DNA of 27,012 nt. Origin: Larix sibirica (Eukaryota; Streptophyta; Pinopsida; Pinales; Pinaceae). Position numbers and translations under genes: made by a program. The notes beneath the pieces were generated by a model. That model was not told the DNA's origin. It worked only from the letters and a program-made list of their open reading frames with translations, and did no database searches. This document shows, piece by piece, positions 1 through 7,900 of the stretch. Numbering within the stretch: position 1 is the stretch's first letter; each line of letters opens with the position of its first letter. Where the stretch lies: positions 1-27,012 of the forward strand of contig NWUY0300005671.1 in the NCBI GenBank assembly GCA_004151065.3. The letters are read 5' to 3'.

Positions 1-321
1 AAATAGTCTAATCATGCTTTAGGTGACCATCTGTATGTGAGATGTCATGATCAATCGATCCAGTTTTGATGAATCAATCGACGTACTACTTTTCATTGGT
101 ATAGTTTTGGTGTACTCCTTTGTCCGTTGATGTGTCATGTTTGGTCAGATTCATGTAGACTAGGTCGAGAATTTTATTTGTTAGATTTTTTTTTTCGACT
201 TGTTCCTCTTGTGTGGTTTCTTATATCACCCTTGTCAGGTTTGTCTCTCCAATCTCTTGTCATGATGAATCATCCAATTCACTTGTCTCAAATGATTATT
301 TAAATTGCTAATTTTGTGAAG

Positions 322-337
322 GTTAGTTATAACTAAC
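322..337. repeat. Perfect 16-bp palindrome GTTAGTTATAACTAAC
   Basis: The sequence equals its own reverse complement over 16 bases. It directly abuts the purine-rich run at the end of element 1 pol. No function is claimed. Confidence 0.7.
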
Positions 338-363
338 TTCTCTCTCTCTCCCCCACTTTTTTT
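338..363 (-). other. Candidate polypurine tract
   Basis: The plus strand is a T/C run, so the minus strand reads eight A, then GTGGGGGA and a GA dinucleotide run. It lies immediately after the pol stop codon in the element's direction, where the plus-strand priming tract is expected. It is not followed by a clear TG of an LTR but by the palindrome at 322..337, so the assignment is uncertain. Confidence 0.35.
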
Positions 364-1700
364 TCATGCTCTGTAGCATTTTAGTCGGGCTCCTTTGACA
401 AGATTTCAAAACACACACCCCTGTAGCGTTTTCAATCGAACTTATTCGTTATCATGGATTTATTAAATGACATAGGGACCCAACCATTCAGTGTGTAAGA
501 TTTTAGGCTTCCCTTTTATACATCTATCGTATAGAAAGGCTAAATTTCAAACTTATATGTTTTTGTTCTTTATATTTGGGTCATGCCAAGATTTTTGTTG
601 TTGCTTTTGGATTTCCTGATGGTGGATTTCCAACTGTCAATGTTCTTCATGTTTCGATAATTGAGAGAATCTTTTGTTTCTATCCTATTCAATATTTAGT
701 ATTTCTGCAATTACTGGTGCATGTTGTAGAACATTTAGTGGAACGACTGCTTCTTGTCCATATACGAGTTTAAATGGAGTCTAGCTTGTTGATATTTTGT
801 ATGTTGTTCTATATGCCCATAGTACAGTAGGTATCTTGTCGTCCCAATCATCCTTATTGATATTGCAAATTTTAGTCAATTTCGTAGTTAGTGTTTTATT
901 GAATGCTTCTATTGCGACATTAGATTGCAGATGATAGATTGTGCTCCTTCTATGCTCAATCATAAATTATCTTGTTAATATAGCAATTTCTTTGTTGACT
1001 AAATGGGATCCCTGGTCACTAATCAAGGTCAGTGGACATCCAAATCTTGTAAAAATATTCTAATAGATAAACTTTGCAACTATCTCAGTTGAGCAAGTCT
1101 CAACAGGTTCCGCTTCTTCCCACTTAGTAACATATTCGACCGTATTAATAATATATCTTGCTCCCATTGGTCGATCAAGATTCAGAAATGGACCTATGAA
1201 ATAGATTTCCCAGATTTCAAAAGTTAGGCTAGGATTTACTGAGATAAGACGAATTTCAGTACTTGGTAATGGTCGGCCAAATTGTTCAAATTTGTCGCAT
1301 TTATTTATAAATTCTTGACAATATTTGTGGATTGCTAGTGACCATAATCCTGATTGCTGAATTTTTCTGGTTGTCGTGTCGACTTGGAAATGTCCAACTG
1401 ATGTTCCATTGTGTGCTTCATTAAATATATTTTGTCTTTCATGGTAAAGGACACACAATCGTAGTACATAATATGGTCTAAGCTTATAGATAAATCCATT
1501 TATTATAGTATAGGGTGCAGCTTTCATTGCTAAAATCTTCTTTTTCTTTTCATGCATTCCTTCTAGGGATTGTCCTTCTTCTAGGAACTGAGCAATTGCT
1601 GCTAAGTCTGATGGAATAAATTCAATTCTAAATAAGTGAGCATCACGTAGCTTATCCTCAATTCCAATTGGTTCTTCTCCCAAGTCTATTCTGGATAGGT
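364..1700 (-). pseudogene. Integrase (Ty3/gypsy), element 1, disrupted
   Basis: Integrase inserts the element cDNA into the host genome. On the minus strand a zinc-binding region comes first. Its two histidines are kept (EAHNGTSVGHFQ), but the CDKC motif of this type of finger reads CDKF (Phe codon at 1288..1290). In the catalytic core the first acidic residue is lost: FEIWEIYFIGPF has Tyr at 1201..1203 where Asp is expected. The second Asp is kept in LISDQGSHL, as is the glutamate of the IEAFNKTL segment. AYRTTYK and TPFKLVYGQEAVVP follow (about 810..735), then a QKSWHD motif (about 580) and a GPY/F-type WLGPYVI with the terminal NLVKGARLK. Stops interrupt the frame at 1060..1062, just above 963 and elsewhere, but the frame never shifts. 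The final TGA at 364..366 may be the natural stop. Inactive by missing catalytic residue and nonsense codons. Confidence 0.88.
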
Positions 1701-1739
1701 GGTCGAGTCCAACATTTCCTTTACTTGGTCGAACTATAA

Positions 1740-2100
1740 CTTCGAACTCTAACTCTTGAAATAAAAACAACCATCGACAGATTCTTCCATGGTGTAAGGG
1801 CTTATTGACTAAGTATTTTAATGCCTAATGACCTGTATAAAACATGAAAGGATTGGCGAGTGGATAATGCCGATATTTCTGAAGTGAAAATACCATTCCC
1901 AATGCTTCTCTTTCAGTAATTGAACAGTTCCTTTCTTCTTTATTTAATTTTATACTAGTCTAGGCATTGGGGTAATCCATCCCATCATCTCTAGGTTGAG
2001 TTATAATTTCACCGATTGCTATCCCTGAAGCATCGATATGTACGTGAAACTTAATCGACCAGTTTGGAAATCCGAGGATGGGAGCTTCTAATAGTTTTAT
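1740..2100 (-). pseudogene. RNase H domain, element 1, disrupted
   Basis: RNase H removes the RNA strand during reverse transcription. The domain follows RT in the same frame. It shows HVHIDASGIAIGEIITQP with the first catalytic Asp (2032..2034), then KLNKEERNCSITEREALG with the second acidic residue, then KYRHYPLANPFMFYTGH. In the last motif Gly (1831..1833) replaces the Asp usually found before HxAL. The domain ends in LFQELEFEVIVRPSKGN and DHLSRI, the usual boundary to integrase. In-frame TAG codons lie at 1960..1962 and 1825..1827; the second fits a Gln to stop change before ALKYLV. Together with the lost Asp this makes the domain inactive. Identification rests on motif order and on continuity with the neighbouring domains. 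Confidence 0.82.
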
Positions 2101-2154
2101 TTTTAAAATTTTGAATGATGTAGCACATTCATCTATCCTCTGATAGTCTTGATC

Positions 2155-2965
2155 TTATCTTAGAAACTCTTCTAACGAATATGTCATGTCGGAAGAGTGA
2201 CGGATAAAATTTCTATAATACCCTGTGTGCCCTAGCAACACTCTGACTTGTTTAGATTTAACTGGTTGTTTCAGGTTGAGAATTACTTTTATTTTTGCGA
2301 AGTTGACTTTTATACCTTCTTTAAATACAACATGTCTAAGTAGGATTCCTATTGGAGTGTAAAATATGCATTTCTTGATATTCAATGATAGTTGGATGTA
2401 TCGACATATTGCTAACATGAGTATTATCCATTTTCAATGGTATGTCAGGATAGAATAGATCATTCAATCGTCAAAATATATGGCCATGGTTTTGTAAATA
2501 TACTCTTGAAATGCTTTGACAACTATTCTAGAAATCACAGGTTGTGCATTCTTCAATCCAAATAGCATTACTTTATAGGAAAATGATCCAAATTCACATA
2601 CAAATGAGGTCTTATTTTGATCTTCTTTGGAAATACGTACTTGAATATAACCAGAAAATCCATCTGTGAATGAATACCATTCATGTACTATAACTTCGTT
2701 AATAATTTCATCAACAAATGGTGTCGTGAATGGATCTATAAGTGTTACCTTGTTGAGTTCCCTGAAGTCGACACAAATGTGTAGTCATGTTGGGGTCATG
2801 CTTCTTCGGCTGGACGACCATTGGGCCTTCCCACTCTGATTGATCAATGGGATATATAATTTTGGTGGCTAGCATGCTTCCTATTTCTTTCTTGACTATT
2901 TATTTGCATTTATGCATGAGATTTTATGGTCTCTTCTTGATTGGTTTTTCATCTCGTTTGATTTC
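2155..2965 (-). pseudogene. Reverse transcriptase (Ty3/gypsy), element 1, disrupted
   Basis: RNA-dependent DNA polymerase of the element. The N-terminal part (about 2790..2965) reads KPIKKRP, then IIYPIDQSEWEGPMVVQPKK. A frameshift near 2773..2785 moves the frame, after which VDFRELNKVTL, SFTDGFSGYIQV, TSFVCEFGSFSYKVMLFGLKN and the catalytic YFDD box (2467..2478) follow. The very next codon is TGA (2464..2466), where this family usually has Trp. A second TGA lies about ten codons on. The thumb-side part contains LSLNIKKCIF, LLRHVVFKEGIKV and LGHTGYYRNFIRH, and ends at a TAA (2155..2157) before DQDYQRIDECATSFKI, which leads into RNase H. The YxDD aspartates are intact, so the loss of function comes from stops and the frameshift. 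The 2470..2770 part is continuously open. Confidence 0.9.
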
Positions 2966-3469
2966 GATATTCATTTCTCCCATTTCTTGGACAAGTCCTT
3001 TCAGGTTTTTATAATCTCATGCAAATACATCTTGGAATTCTTTTAATAGGTTTGTATTTTCCGTTTTCTATTCTCCGTTCCAATAATCTCCTATCTTAGC
3101 CATTTTGGGTCTGTCATCATTAGATATGTCTACTTATTTGATCTTAATCTATGCATCCATCCACTCAGGTGATTTGGTTTCATTAATTCATCATTCACCT
3201 TCTTTTAACTTTGTAAAAGTCATGGGAAAATTTGCTTCTGTCATCGTTTCGGGGTCATTTTTTATAAAGATTCAACATTAAAAAAGTGTTCTTATCAGTT
3301 TTGATGTATCTGGATGTTCTCGTTTCCATTGGAAACTTTTCCCTTCTGTTTTTTCCATTTCCATTTGAATTTTTGTCAAATGTTGAGGGTCGGTCTATTT
3401 GATATTGTTACATGTAGTAACTGGTCAGTCAAGTCGTTGATTATCGGGTGATATTTTGCTACTTACTGG
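2966..3469 (-). other. Linker between the second Gag-like module and RT, element 1
   Basis: The minus strand links the Gag-like module to the start of RT. It contains many stops in all frames and no motif I recognise. Polyprotein linkers diverge fastest in such elements, which is the simplest reading. No separate gene is seen here. Confidence 0.5.
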
Positions 3470-3990
3470 CTACAGAAAAGTTTTGACTTGAGCTCTTGCT
3501 TCTTTTAATAGATTGTCATGTGGGGAGAACATGGAATATTTGATGAAATTTTCTCTTAATTCTTTCAAAATAAATTTGTCTTCTCTTGCTTCTTCCATTT
3601 TGTACCATTTGTTTGATAAATCATCGAGTGTACTTGGGAAAAGGTGTGGCCAGGTTCTTTCATCTCTGTAGCCTAATATTTTCCATTCTTTTTCACTGTT
3701 GTGGATATTTTTTTCAGGATCCTGGCCTTGTTTGAAAATTGGAAATTTTTTCTTGGGCCATGATTTTTCTCCCTCTGAATCTTTGGACAAAATATGTCGA
3801 CACTATAGTCCAAATCTGAAGTCTTTATTGATGTGTATCCCACCATCTTGCAGCATGAACTGTGAAGTTTTTTACTAAACTTTGAAGTCAACCTTGTTCT
3901 CCAATATTCTTTGACACTTTCTTGACATGGAATGAAGGTGACTCTGGTTATTTATATCGCAGTGGTGGAATACTCGATGACTCGTTTATC
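3470..3990 (-). pseudogene. Second Gag-like module between protease and RT, element 1
   Basis: Two pieces in different frames make up this module. The first carries HAARWWDTHQ (3828..3851 for ARWWDTHQ) with a stop just after it. The second, starting near 3750 in another frame, carries FKQGQDPEKNIHNSEKEW, then TWPHLFPSTLDDLSNKWYKM, then FILKELRENFIKYSMF. A pattern of a hydrophobic helix followed by W(Y/F), a charged spacer, an aromatic and then FxxxF is what retrotransposon Gag capsid domains show. This is therefore a capsid-like domain distinct from the one at 5857..6421. From memory, some plant Ty3/gypsy polyproteins have an ARWWGTHK-type segment here, but I cannot verify this. Its role is unknown to me. 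A nested fragment of another element is the main alternative; the module ends in the frame used by the start of RT, which favours one polyprotein. Confidence 0.6.
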
Positions 3991-4289
3991 ACCGGTGCGA
4001 GTGTCAGATGTTCTCTGATTTTTATTTCAAAAAATTTCATAATGATGGAGACAGAAAAACAGTGTTGAGTTTTCTTCTTGGGGATAAATTCAATCATCTG
4101 TCATTCTCATGCTTGTAATTCATAGTTTTCCATTTTCCAATCGTAGAGTTCAACATCTGAATTATATTCGATTGATGCAGGGTTCCCGAGGTGGATGTCT
4201 CCTTATGTGTTAGGTTCAGTATAGTCTTCATTATTTGTTACTTGGTATAACTGTCGAATGTAGACATCGTCATAAATAAGCTTTATCCA

Positions 4290-4700
4290 AGGCTATCCTT
4301 GTGATGGGTGAATGGGAACAATTACTTTCTTCCCATTTCCTTTAAGTTTTATTCTATCTTTTTCAAGAGATATTGAAGCTTTCATCTTTCTTCCCCATGG
4401 TTGGATAACTAGAGAAGGAAAGGAACTCAAACCTTCCTTTGGATTGATAATTTCAAAGTTGAATCATGTTGTTATACCTTTGAGGGATGTGGCGACATTT
4501 TTCCATACCCCAATTGGTTCAATTAGTCCTTGTTCAACTAATTTTAGATAGATTCCTGACTTGTGTAATTTTGGTTGACCAAGTTGTTCCCAAGTATCCC
4601 GAGTCATGATATTTGTTTGTGATCCAAAGTTGAGAATGACTTGTCAAATGGAGTATCCTTCAATTTCTAAGTTGACAAAGTGGGTCTGCATCATGTTTTT
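4290..4700 (-). pseudogene. Retropepsin-like aspartic protease, element 1, disrupted
   Basis: The protease would release the mature element proteins from the polyprotein. On the minus strand the segment reads VILNFGSQTNIMTRDTWEQL, then SGIYLKLVEQGLIELIGVWK, a GITT/FNFEII segment, FPSLVIQPWG and KKVIVPIHPSQG. The order (active-site loop followed by a VNIM-type stretch, then IGxWK and FEII before a PSLxxxPW motif) matches the retropepsin fold of plant Ty3/gypsy polyproteins. The residue at 4629..4631 is Asn, where the catalytic Asp would be expected; AAC for GAC is a one-base transition. A stop follows GITT. A frameshift upstream (between 4700 and 4912) separates it from the zinc-knuckle frame. 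Plus-strand open frame 4312..4551 is only the shadow of this region. Confidence 0.72.
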
Positions 4701-5061
4701 CTCTCTGACTTAGACGAAAGATATTTTTAGTATGTTTTCCTTCAATAGAATTACTTCTAATGTTATGTATTAGATCTATAAAATTTGCGATATCTTCGTC
4801 TCTAGTTATTAAATTGATGAGTTCATTAATATTTATTTGTCGAGGTTCATCATTGTCTTCTTGAGATGCTAATTCTTGAAATATTTTTGTTGCATTATTA
4901 TGTAAGTGCTTCTACTCAATTGGATTAGGATAGTCATCTTTTCTTTTTATTTTACTAATTTGTGGATTATCAGTACCAATTTTAGTTCCTTGCCAATTTA
5001 TGATATGAAGTTTCTTAGTTCTAGCGTTCTTTGTATTAGTAATTTTTTCAAGTATGGTGGG

Positions 5062-5592
5062 GAAATCCTCCAAGAAGTTATCAACCACCCCACACTTCAT
5101 ACAAAATTTGAGATCTGTCTAATCCTTGAAGGGACAGTCTGCAAAAAGATGATCTTCACTTAGGCATGTAAAGCACTCCAGTCGTCGACGTGGTCGAGGG
5201 TCCTGATTTCTAGTGTTGCGTCGACGACCTTGAAATTCTCCTCGGAGATTGAAGTTTTTATTGCGTTGGTCTTCGTTCCTTTAGTATATCACATTCTCGT
5301 CGTGTCTATTATTTCTTTGGTCAACAATAATGGTTTGGTAAACTGCGTGATAATTATGTTTATTCTTTAAATTTAAGCTACATTCTGTCGTGGAATGAGT
5401 TCTTACATCACATATGGTGCACCAGAGAGCTTGATCATTCTTCATGTTGTAGGGAAAATATTTTTTCGAATGTGTGTCATGTTCTTAGCAGATGTCGCAA
5501 AAACATTTTGTTTGTACAAAACATACATCTTGTTGGCGGTCATCTTGTCAACAATAATATTTCATATGGCCTACTGTGGAACATTTTGTACA
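5062..5592 (-). pseudogene. Gag nucleocapsid array of five CCHC-type zinc knuckles, element 1
   Basis: All five knuckles are in one minus-strand frame. In order: CTKCSTVGHMKYYC (5551..5592, perfect C-x2-C-x4-H-x4-C), a degenerate CDIC-stop-EHDTHSKKYF (from 5499), CTICDVRTHSTTEC (5380..5421, perfect), CFTCLSEDHLFADC (5134..5175, perfect) and CMKCGVVDNFLEDF (5062..5103, with Asn for His and Phe for the last Cys). An arginine-rich linker with repeated RRR motifs lies before the fourth. Zinc knuckles bind the element RNA during packaging. Most Ty3/gypsy Gags have one or two, so five is notable. Stops between knuckles (for example 5485..5487 and after CPFKD) show decay, yet three of five metal sites are complete. 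The frame is the same as that of RT-integrase, which supports a single gag-pol frame originally. Confidence 0.82.
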
Positions 5593-5856
5593 CCATAAAT
5601 ATGCTTCTCGCAAACTGATTTCATGAATATATTTTTCCATATTCTCTAGTTTATCTTCTATTCGTCGGTCGACAGGGAATGTAGGATAGTCATCATCCAT
5701 TTCTATTTGTAATGCCTTTGTCAATGCATCTCCATATGTATTAAATTCATGTAAAGATATGTGGGTTCTAACCTTCTATAGTAGACTCGATACGAACCAT
5801 TGGATCAACAGAGATTCTTCAATATCATACTCAATCTGGCTCAGCAACTATTTAAA

Positions 5857-6421
5857 TCATTTTTCGTAATCCCTGATAGTCTCAGTTGGCTTTTGAGATG
5901 TAGTTTGCAATTTCTTAGTAGCTAGAAATTTTGCATCTGGGCTCTTGATTAAAGACAGATAATGTTTCTTTATTTGAGCCTTTGATGTAGTAGGTTTTTT
6001 TTCTTTATACGTGATGTACCATGTGAGTGCTCTTTTTCGGAGACATCCAAAAAAATGTGCCCTTTGTCGAATTTCGATTGGCTTCCCATATCGAATCATA
6101 GACGAACCAGTGTTTTCTTGGGTCTTCGTCACCTTCATAGAAGGGAAGGTGTGCCGTAGATTGTGCCATATCTACTGAGATTTTGAATTCCGAGTTAATT
6201 GGTGGTGATGGTAGATTACTTTCGGCGACATAAATTTTCTTGCAATTGTTTTCGACGGGTACTAGCTCTTGCTGTGTAGGAGTTACTAGTTCTTCACTTC
6301 CGACAATAATATTACTGGCTTTGGTCGATTCTTCGTTGGTTGTTGGGTGCCAAATTTCTTCTATATCTTTTGTTGATACCAAGGTAAAGTTCTGTTCTAT
6401 CTGGGTTGTATTTATTTTCAA
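5857..6421 (-). pseudogene. Gag capsid core, element 1, frameshifted
   Basis: The structural protein of the intracellular particle. The first open piece (6005..6421) ends in HLPFYEGDEDPRKHWFVYDS and IWEAN. The second (5857..6138, another frame) holds AHFFGCLRKRALTWYITYKE, then KAQIKKHYLSLIKSPDAKFL and QKPTETIRDYEK. The LRxRALTWY helix followed by a charged stretch, I(K)xxL and ETIRDYxxxF is the retrotrans_gag signature. The single-base frame change lies between about 6065 and 6095. The rest of the carboxyl part continues through a degenerate stretch into the knuckle array. The plus-strand frame 6240..6467 is a shadow. Confidence 0.82.
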
Positions 6422-7059
6422 AGATCATGATTTACTCGACGAATCACTTAATGATGGAAGCGGCTAGGGGGCGCTTTCTCATGATATGAATAGAGTAGAT
6501 GAAAACTTTGGTTGGAGAACTCGGGTTGAAAATTAACCCAATTCCATTCTTGTAGTCAATGGATCAATAATATACCGACCTCAGTACCTTCATCATTCTG
6601 TCGACTCCAAATTCCAGTCTGGCCAGCGTGAATTCCTATCTTTTTCAACAATTTCTTGTACTTAAGCACTCTGAGTTAGATGTAATGGGGAATGTGGAGT
6701 GATAAATTCAGGTATAAGCACCTAGAGAGCACTTCCATTCTCCATCCAGAGATATTCATCCATCGATGACAGGTCTTCATCAATGTCCTAGGTTTGTTGA
6801 GCTCGACTCGAATCCACCGTATTTCCTTATGCATCTGTCACTATACTCGACTTTCATTTTTCTGGAGCACACTAGCTTTCTCCTTTTAATCCTCGTGCCT
6901 CTTCCTCCTCTTTTATTGTTCTATATTCCTGATATCTAGAGTGATTTTGTGGATCACTGATCTATCTTTGTCAAATTTTTGGTATTTTTCATTGCTAGCC
7001 ATATCGTGTTTTCTTTTGTCGATCGTTATTCATCTATTCTATCAGACCGTAGTCAGATA
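6422..7059 (-). other. Charged linker of element 1 Gag
   Basis: Minus-strand sequence between the N-terminal Gag region and the capsid core. It is stop-rich but keeps runs of charged residues, such as a TIKEEEEARGLKGES stretch near 6890, and a LSSMDEYLWMENGSALS piece near 6760. It reads like the variable linker of a long Gag protein. No motif allows a function. Confidence 0.45.
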
Positions 7060-7560
7060 CCCCCCCATTTCTAGAACGAATCTCTTTATGGAACTCAGGT
7101 GATGCAACAACTCATTTCCCAAGGAAGTGTTCCCACTCTCATTATTTCATGAATTTTTCCCAGTATCTTTGCTTTTCTTCCCAATTCGTATTTCAGAGAG
7201 GTAGTAACAATATTGGTCGAGGTTCAACAATATGTGCTTCTCCATTGTCGATCAAGAATTTAAACAGAAGCGTTGGTAAGGAACATAGGAATTGATTGGT
7301 GATTTTGTTATAAAATATTCCCCTTATGTTATCAACTGATACTCGTTCCTCAATTGCACATTCTTCACAAAATTCATCAGCAATTCTTTCATAGAACCCA
7401 AATAGATTTGTATGACCTCCACTAGTTAATTTTTCAAGAAACTATCAATATTTTTCATCTAATGGCCTTTTCATCTAGGATATTATTCAATGTGAATGAC
7501 ACAGACTCAAAACCAAATTTCATGTCAGAAAATAATCTCTCTTGCTCCAGCGATAGTCGA
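7060..7560 (-). pseudogene. N-terminal region of element 1 Gag polyprotein
   Basis: No ATG-initiated frame covers this part, but a coherent protein is visible on the minus strand. It reads LFSDMKFGFESVSFTLNNIL (one frame), then after a frameshift near 7460 LEKLTSGGHTNLFGFYERIA, IEERVSVDNIRGIFYNKI, FKFLIDNGEAHIVEPRPILL, then NTNWEEKQRYWEKF and WVVASPEFHKEIRSRNGG. The frame from 7440 down agrees with that of the Gag piece ending at 6421. The spacing of Trp, Pro and Gly and the position between the primer site and the capsid core suggest the amino-terminal domain of the same polyprotein. I recognise no catalytic motif. The true start codon is not evident. Two adjacent stops interrupt it near 7160. 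Confidence 0.55.
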
Positions 7561-7623
7561 CTTGTTTCTTCTGGCATAATTTTGCAGGTAATTTCCTGTC
7601 TTTCTCTCCCACCATTCCTTTAT

Positions 7624-7639
7624 CTCATGTTCNGATACA
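7624..7639 (-). other. Candidate primer-binding site of element 1 (tRNA-Met type, imperfect)
   Basis: The minus strand reads TGTATC, one N, then GAACATGAG immediately after the CA end of the candidate LTR. It resembles the tRNA initiator Met primer site TGGTATCAGAG with one G missing, one undetermined base (7633) and one mismatch. Position between LTR and Gag supports it. Confidence 0.4.
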
Positions 7640-7900
7640 TGATATAGAATAAGCAATTATATAGATAGAACAGAGATAAGTAATGGAGGTAGAACATATA
7701 TGTTTTACAATGCCTTAATGCCCCTATGTTTTCGGATCTCCAACCTATATATATGGTTTAGAAACAGTTACATAACGAATTGTCGGTTCACTAACCGAAC
7801 CAACATGTAGCGACCGACATGACAGTTCGACATGTTCTACAAAGTGGTCGAACGGAGGACCTAGTCGAGTAGCCGACCTAGGCTCCTCCAAAAATAGTCA
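7640..7900 (-). repeat. Candidate 5' LTR of element 1 (261 bp)
   Basis: On the minus strand the segment starts TGACTATTTTTGGAGG and ends TTCTATATCA, giving TG...CA ends, and it is followed directly by a primer-site-like sequence. A TATA box (about 7745..7755, minus strand CATATATATAGG) lies mid-way, as expected for a U3-R boundary. The U3 part is rich in GTCG/CGAC motifs, including two RCCGAC cores at 7813..7818 and 7872..7877. The outer boundary is a guess, because the matching 3' LTR is not in the window and no target-site duplication can be checked. Confidence 0.5.
7745..7755 (-). promoter_or_regulatory. TATA box of element 1 LTR
   Basis: CATATATATAGG on the minus strand, about 105 bp before the CA end of the candidate LTR and followed by AT-rich leader. 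It would start the element transcript towards lower coordinates. Confidence 0.45.

Larger units (their letters stand above)
1..363. other. Non-coding stretch downstream of element 1 pol
   Basis: This segment follows the integrase stop of element 1 in its own reading direction. I see no coding frame. It contains a purine-rich run on the minus strand next to the pol stop (about 338..363) and a perfect 16-bp palindrome at 322..337. No similarity by eye to the candidate 5' LTR at 7640..7900, so it may be 3' untranslated DNA of the element or flanking DNA after a deletion. Confidence 0.5.
1..7900 (-). mobile_element. Degenerate Ty3/gypsy LTR retrotransposon, element 1 (3' end off the window)
   Basis: Read on the minus strand, the stretch carries in order a candidate LTR, a primer-site-like sequence, Gag, protease, reverse transcriptase, RNase H and integrase. 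RT-RNase H-integrase in that order is the Ty3/gypsy arrangement (Copia has integrase before RT). The coding phase is well preserved. From about 2772 down to 364 everything sits in one frame broken only by stop codons, and four to five frameshifts account for the rest (near 7460, 6080, 4800, 3780 and 2780). The integrase end carries a WLGPYVI GPY/F-type motif near 466..490 and no chromodomain was noticed, so a non-chromovirus lineage is likely (inference). Bases 1..360 lie beyond the integrase stop and hold no recognised coding sequence. They do not resemble the candidate 5' LTR, so the 3' LTR is probably outside the window. The element cannot encode a functional product. Confidence 0.88.

Noticed and set aside
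576-773. 65-codon plus-strand frame
   Set aside because: Antisense to the C-terminal part of the element 1 integrase.
4312-4551. 79-codon plus-strand open frame
   Set aside because: It is the antisense shadow of the element 1 protease, whose motifs are clear on the minus strand.
5395-5598. 67-codon plus-strand open frame
   Set aside because: Antisense of three CCHC knuckles of element 1 Gag.
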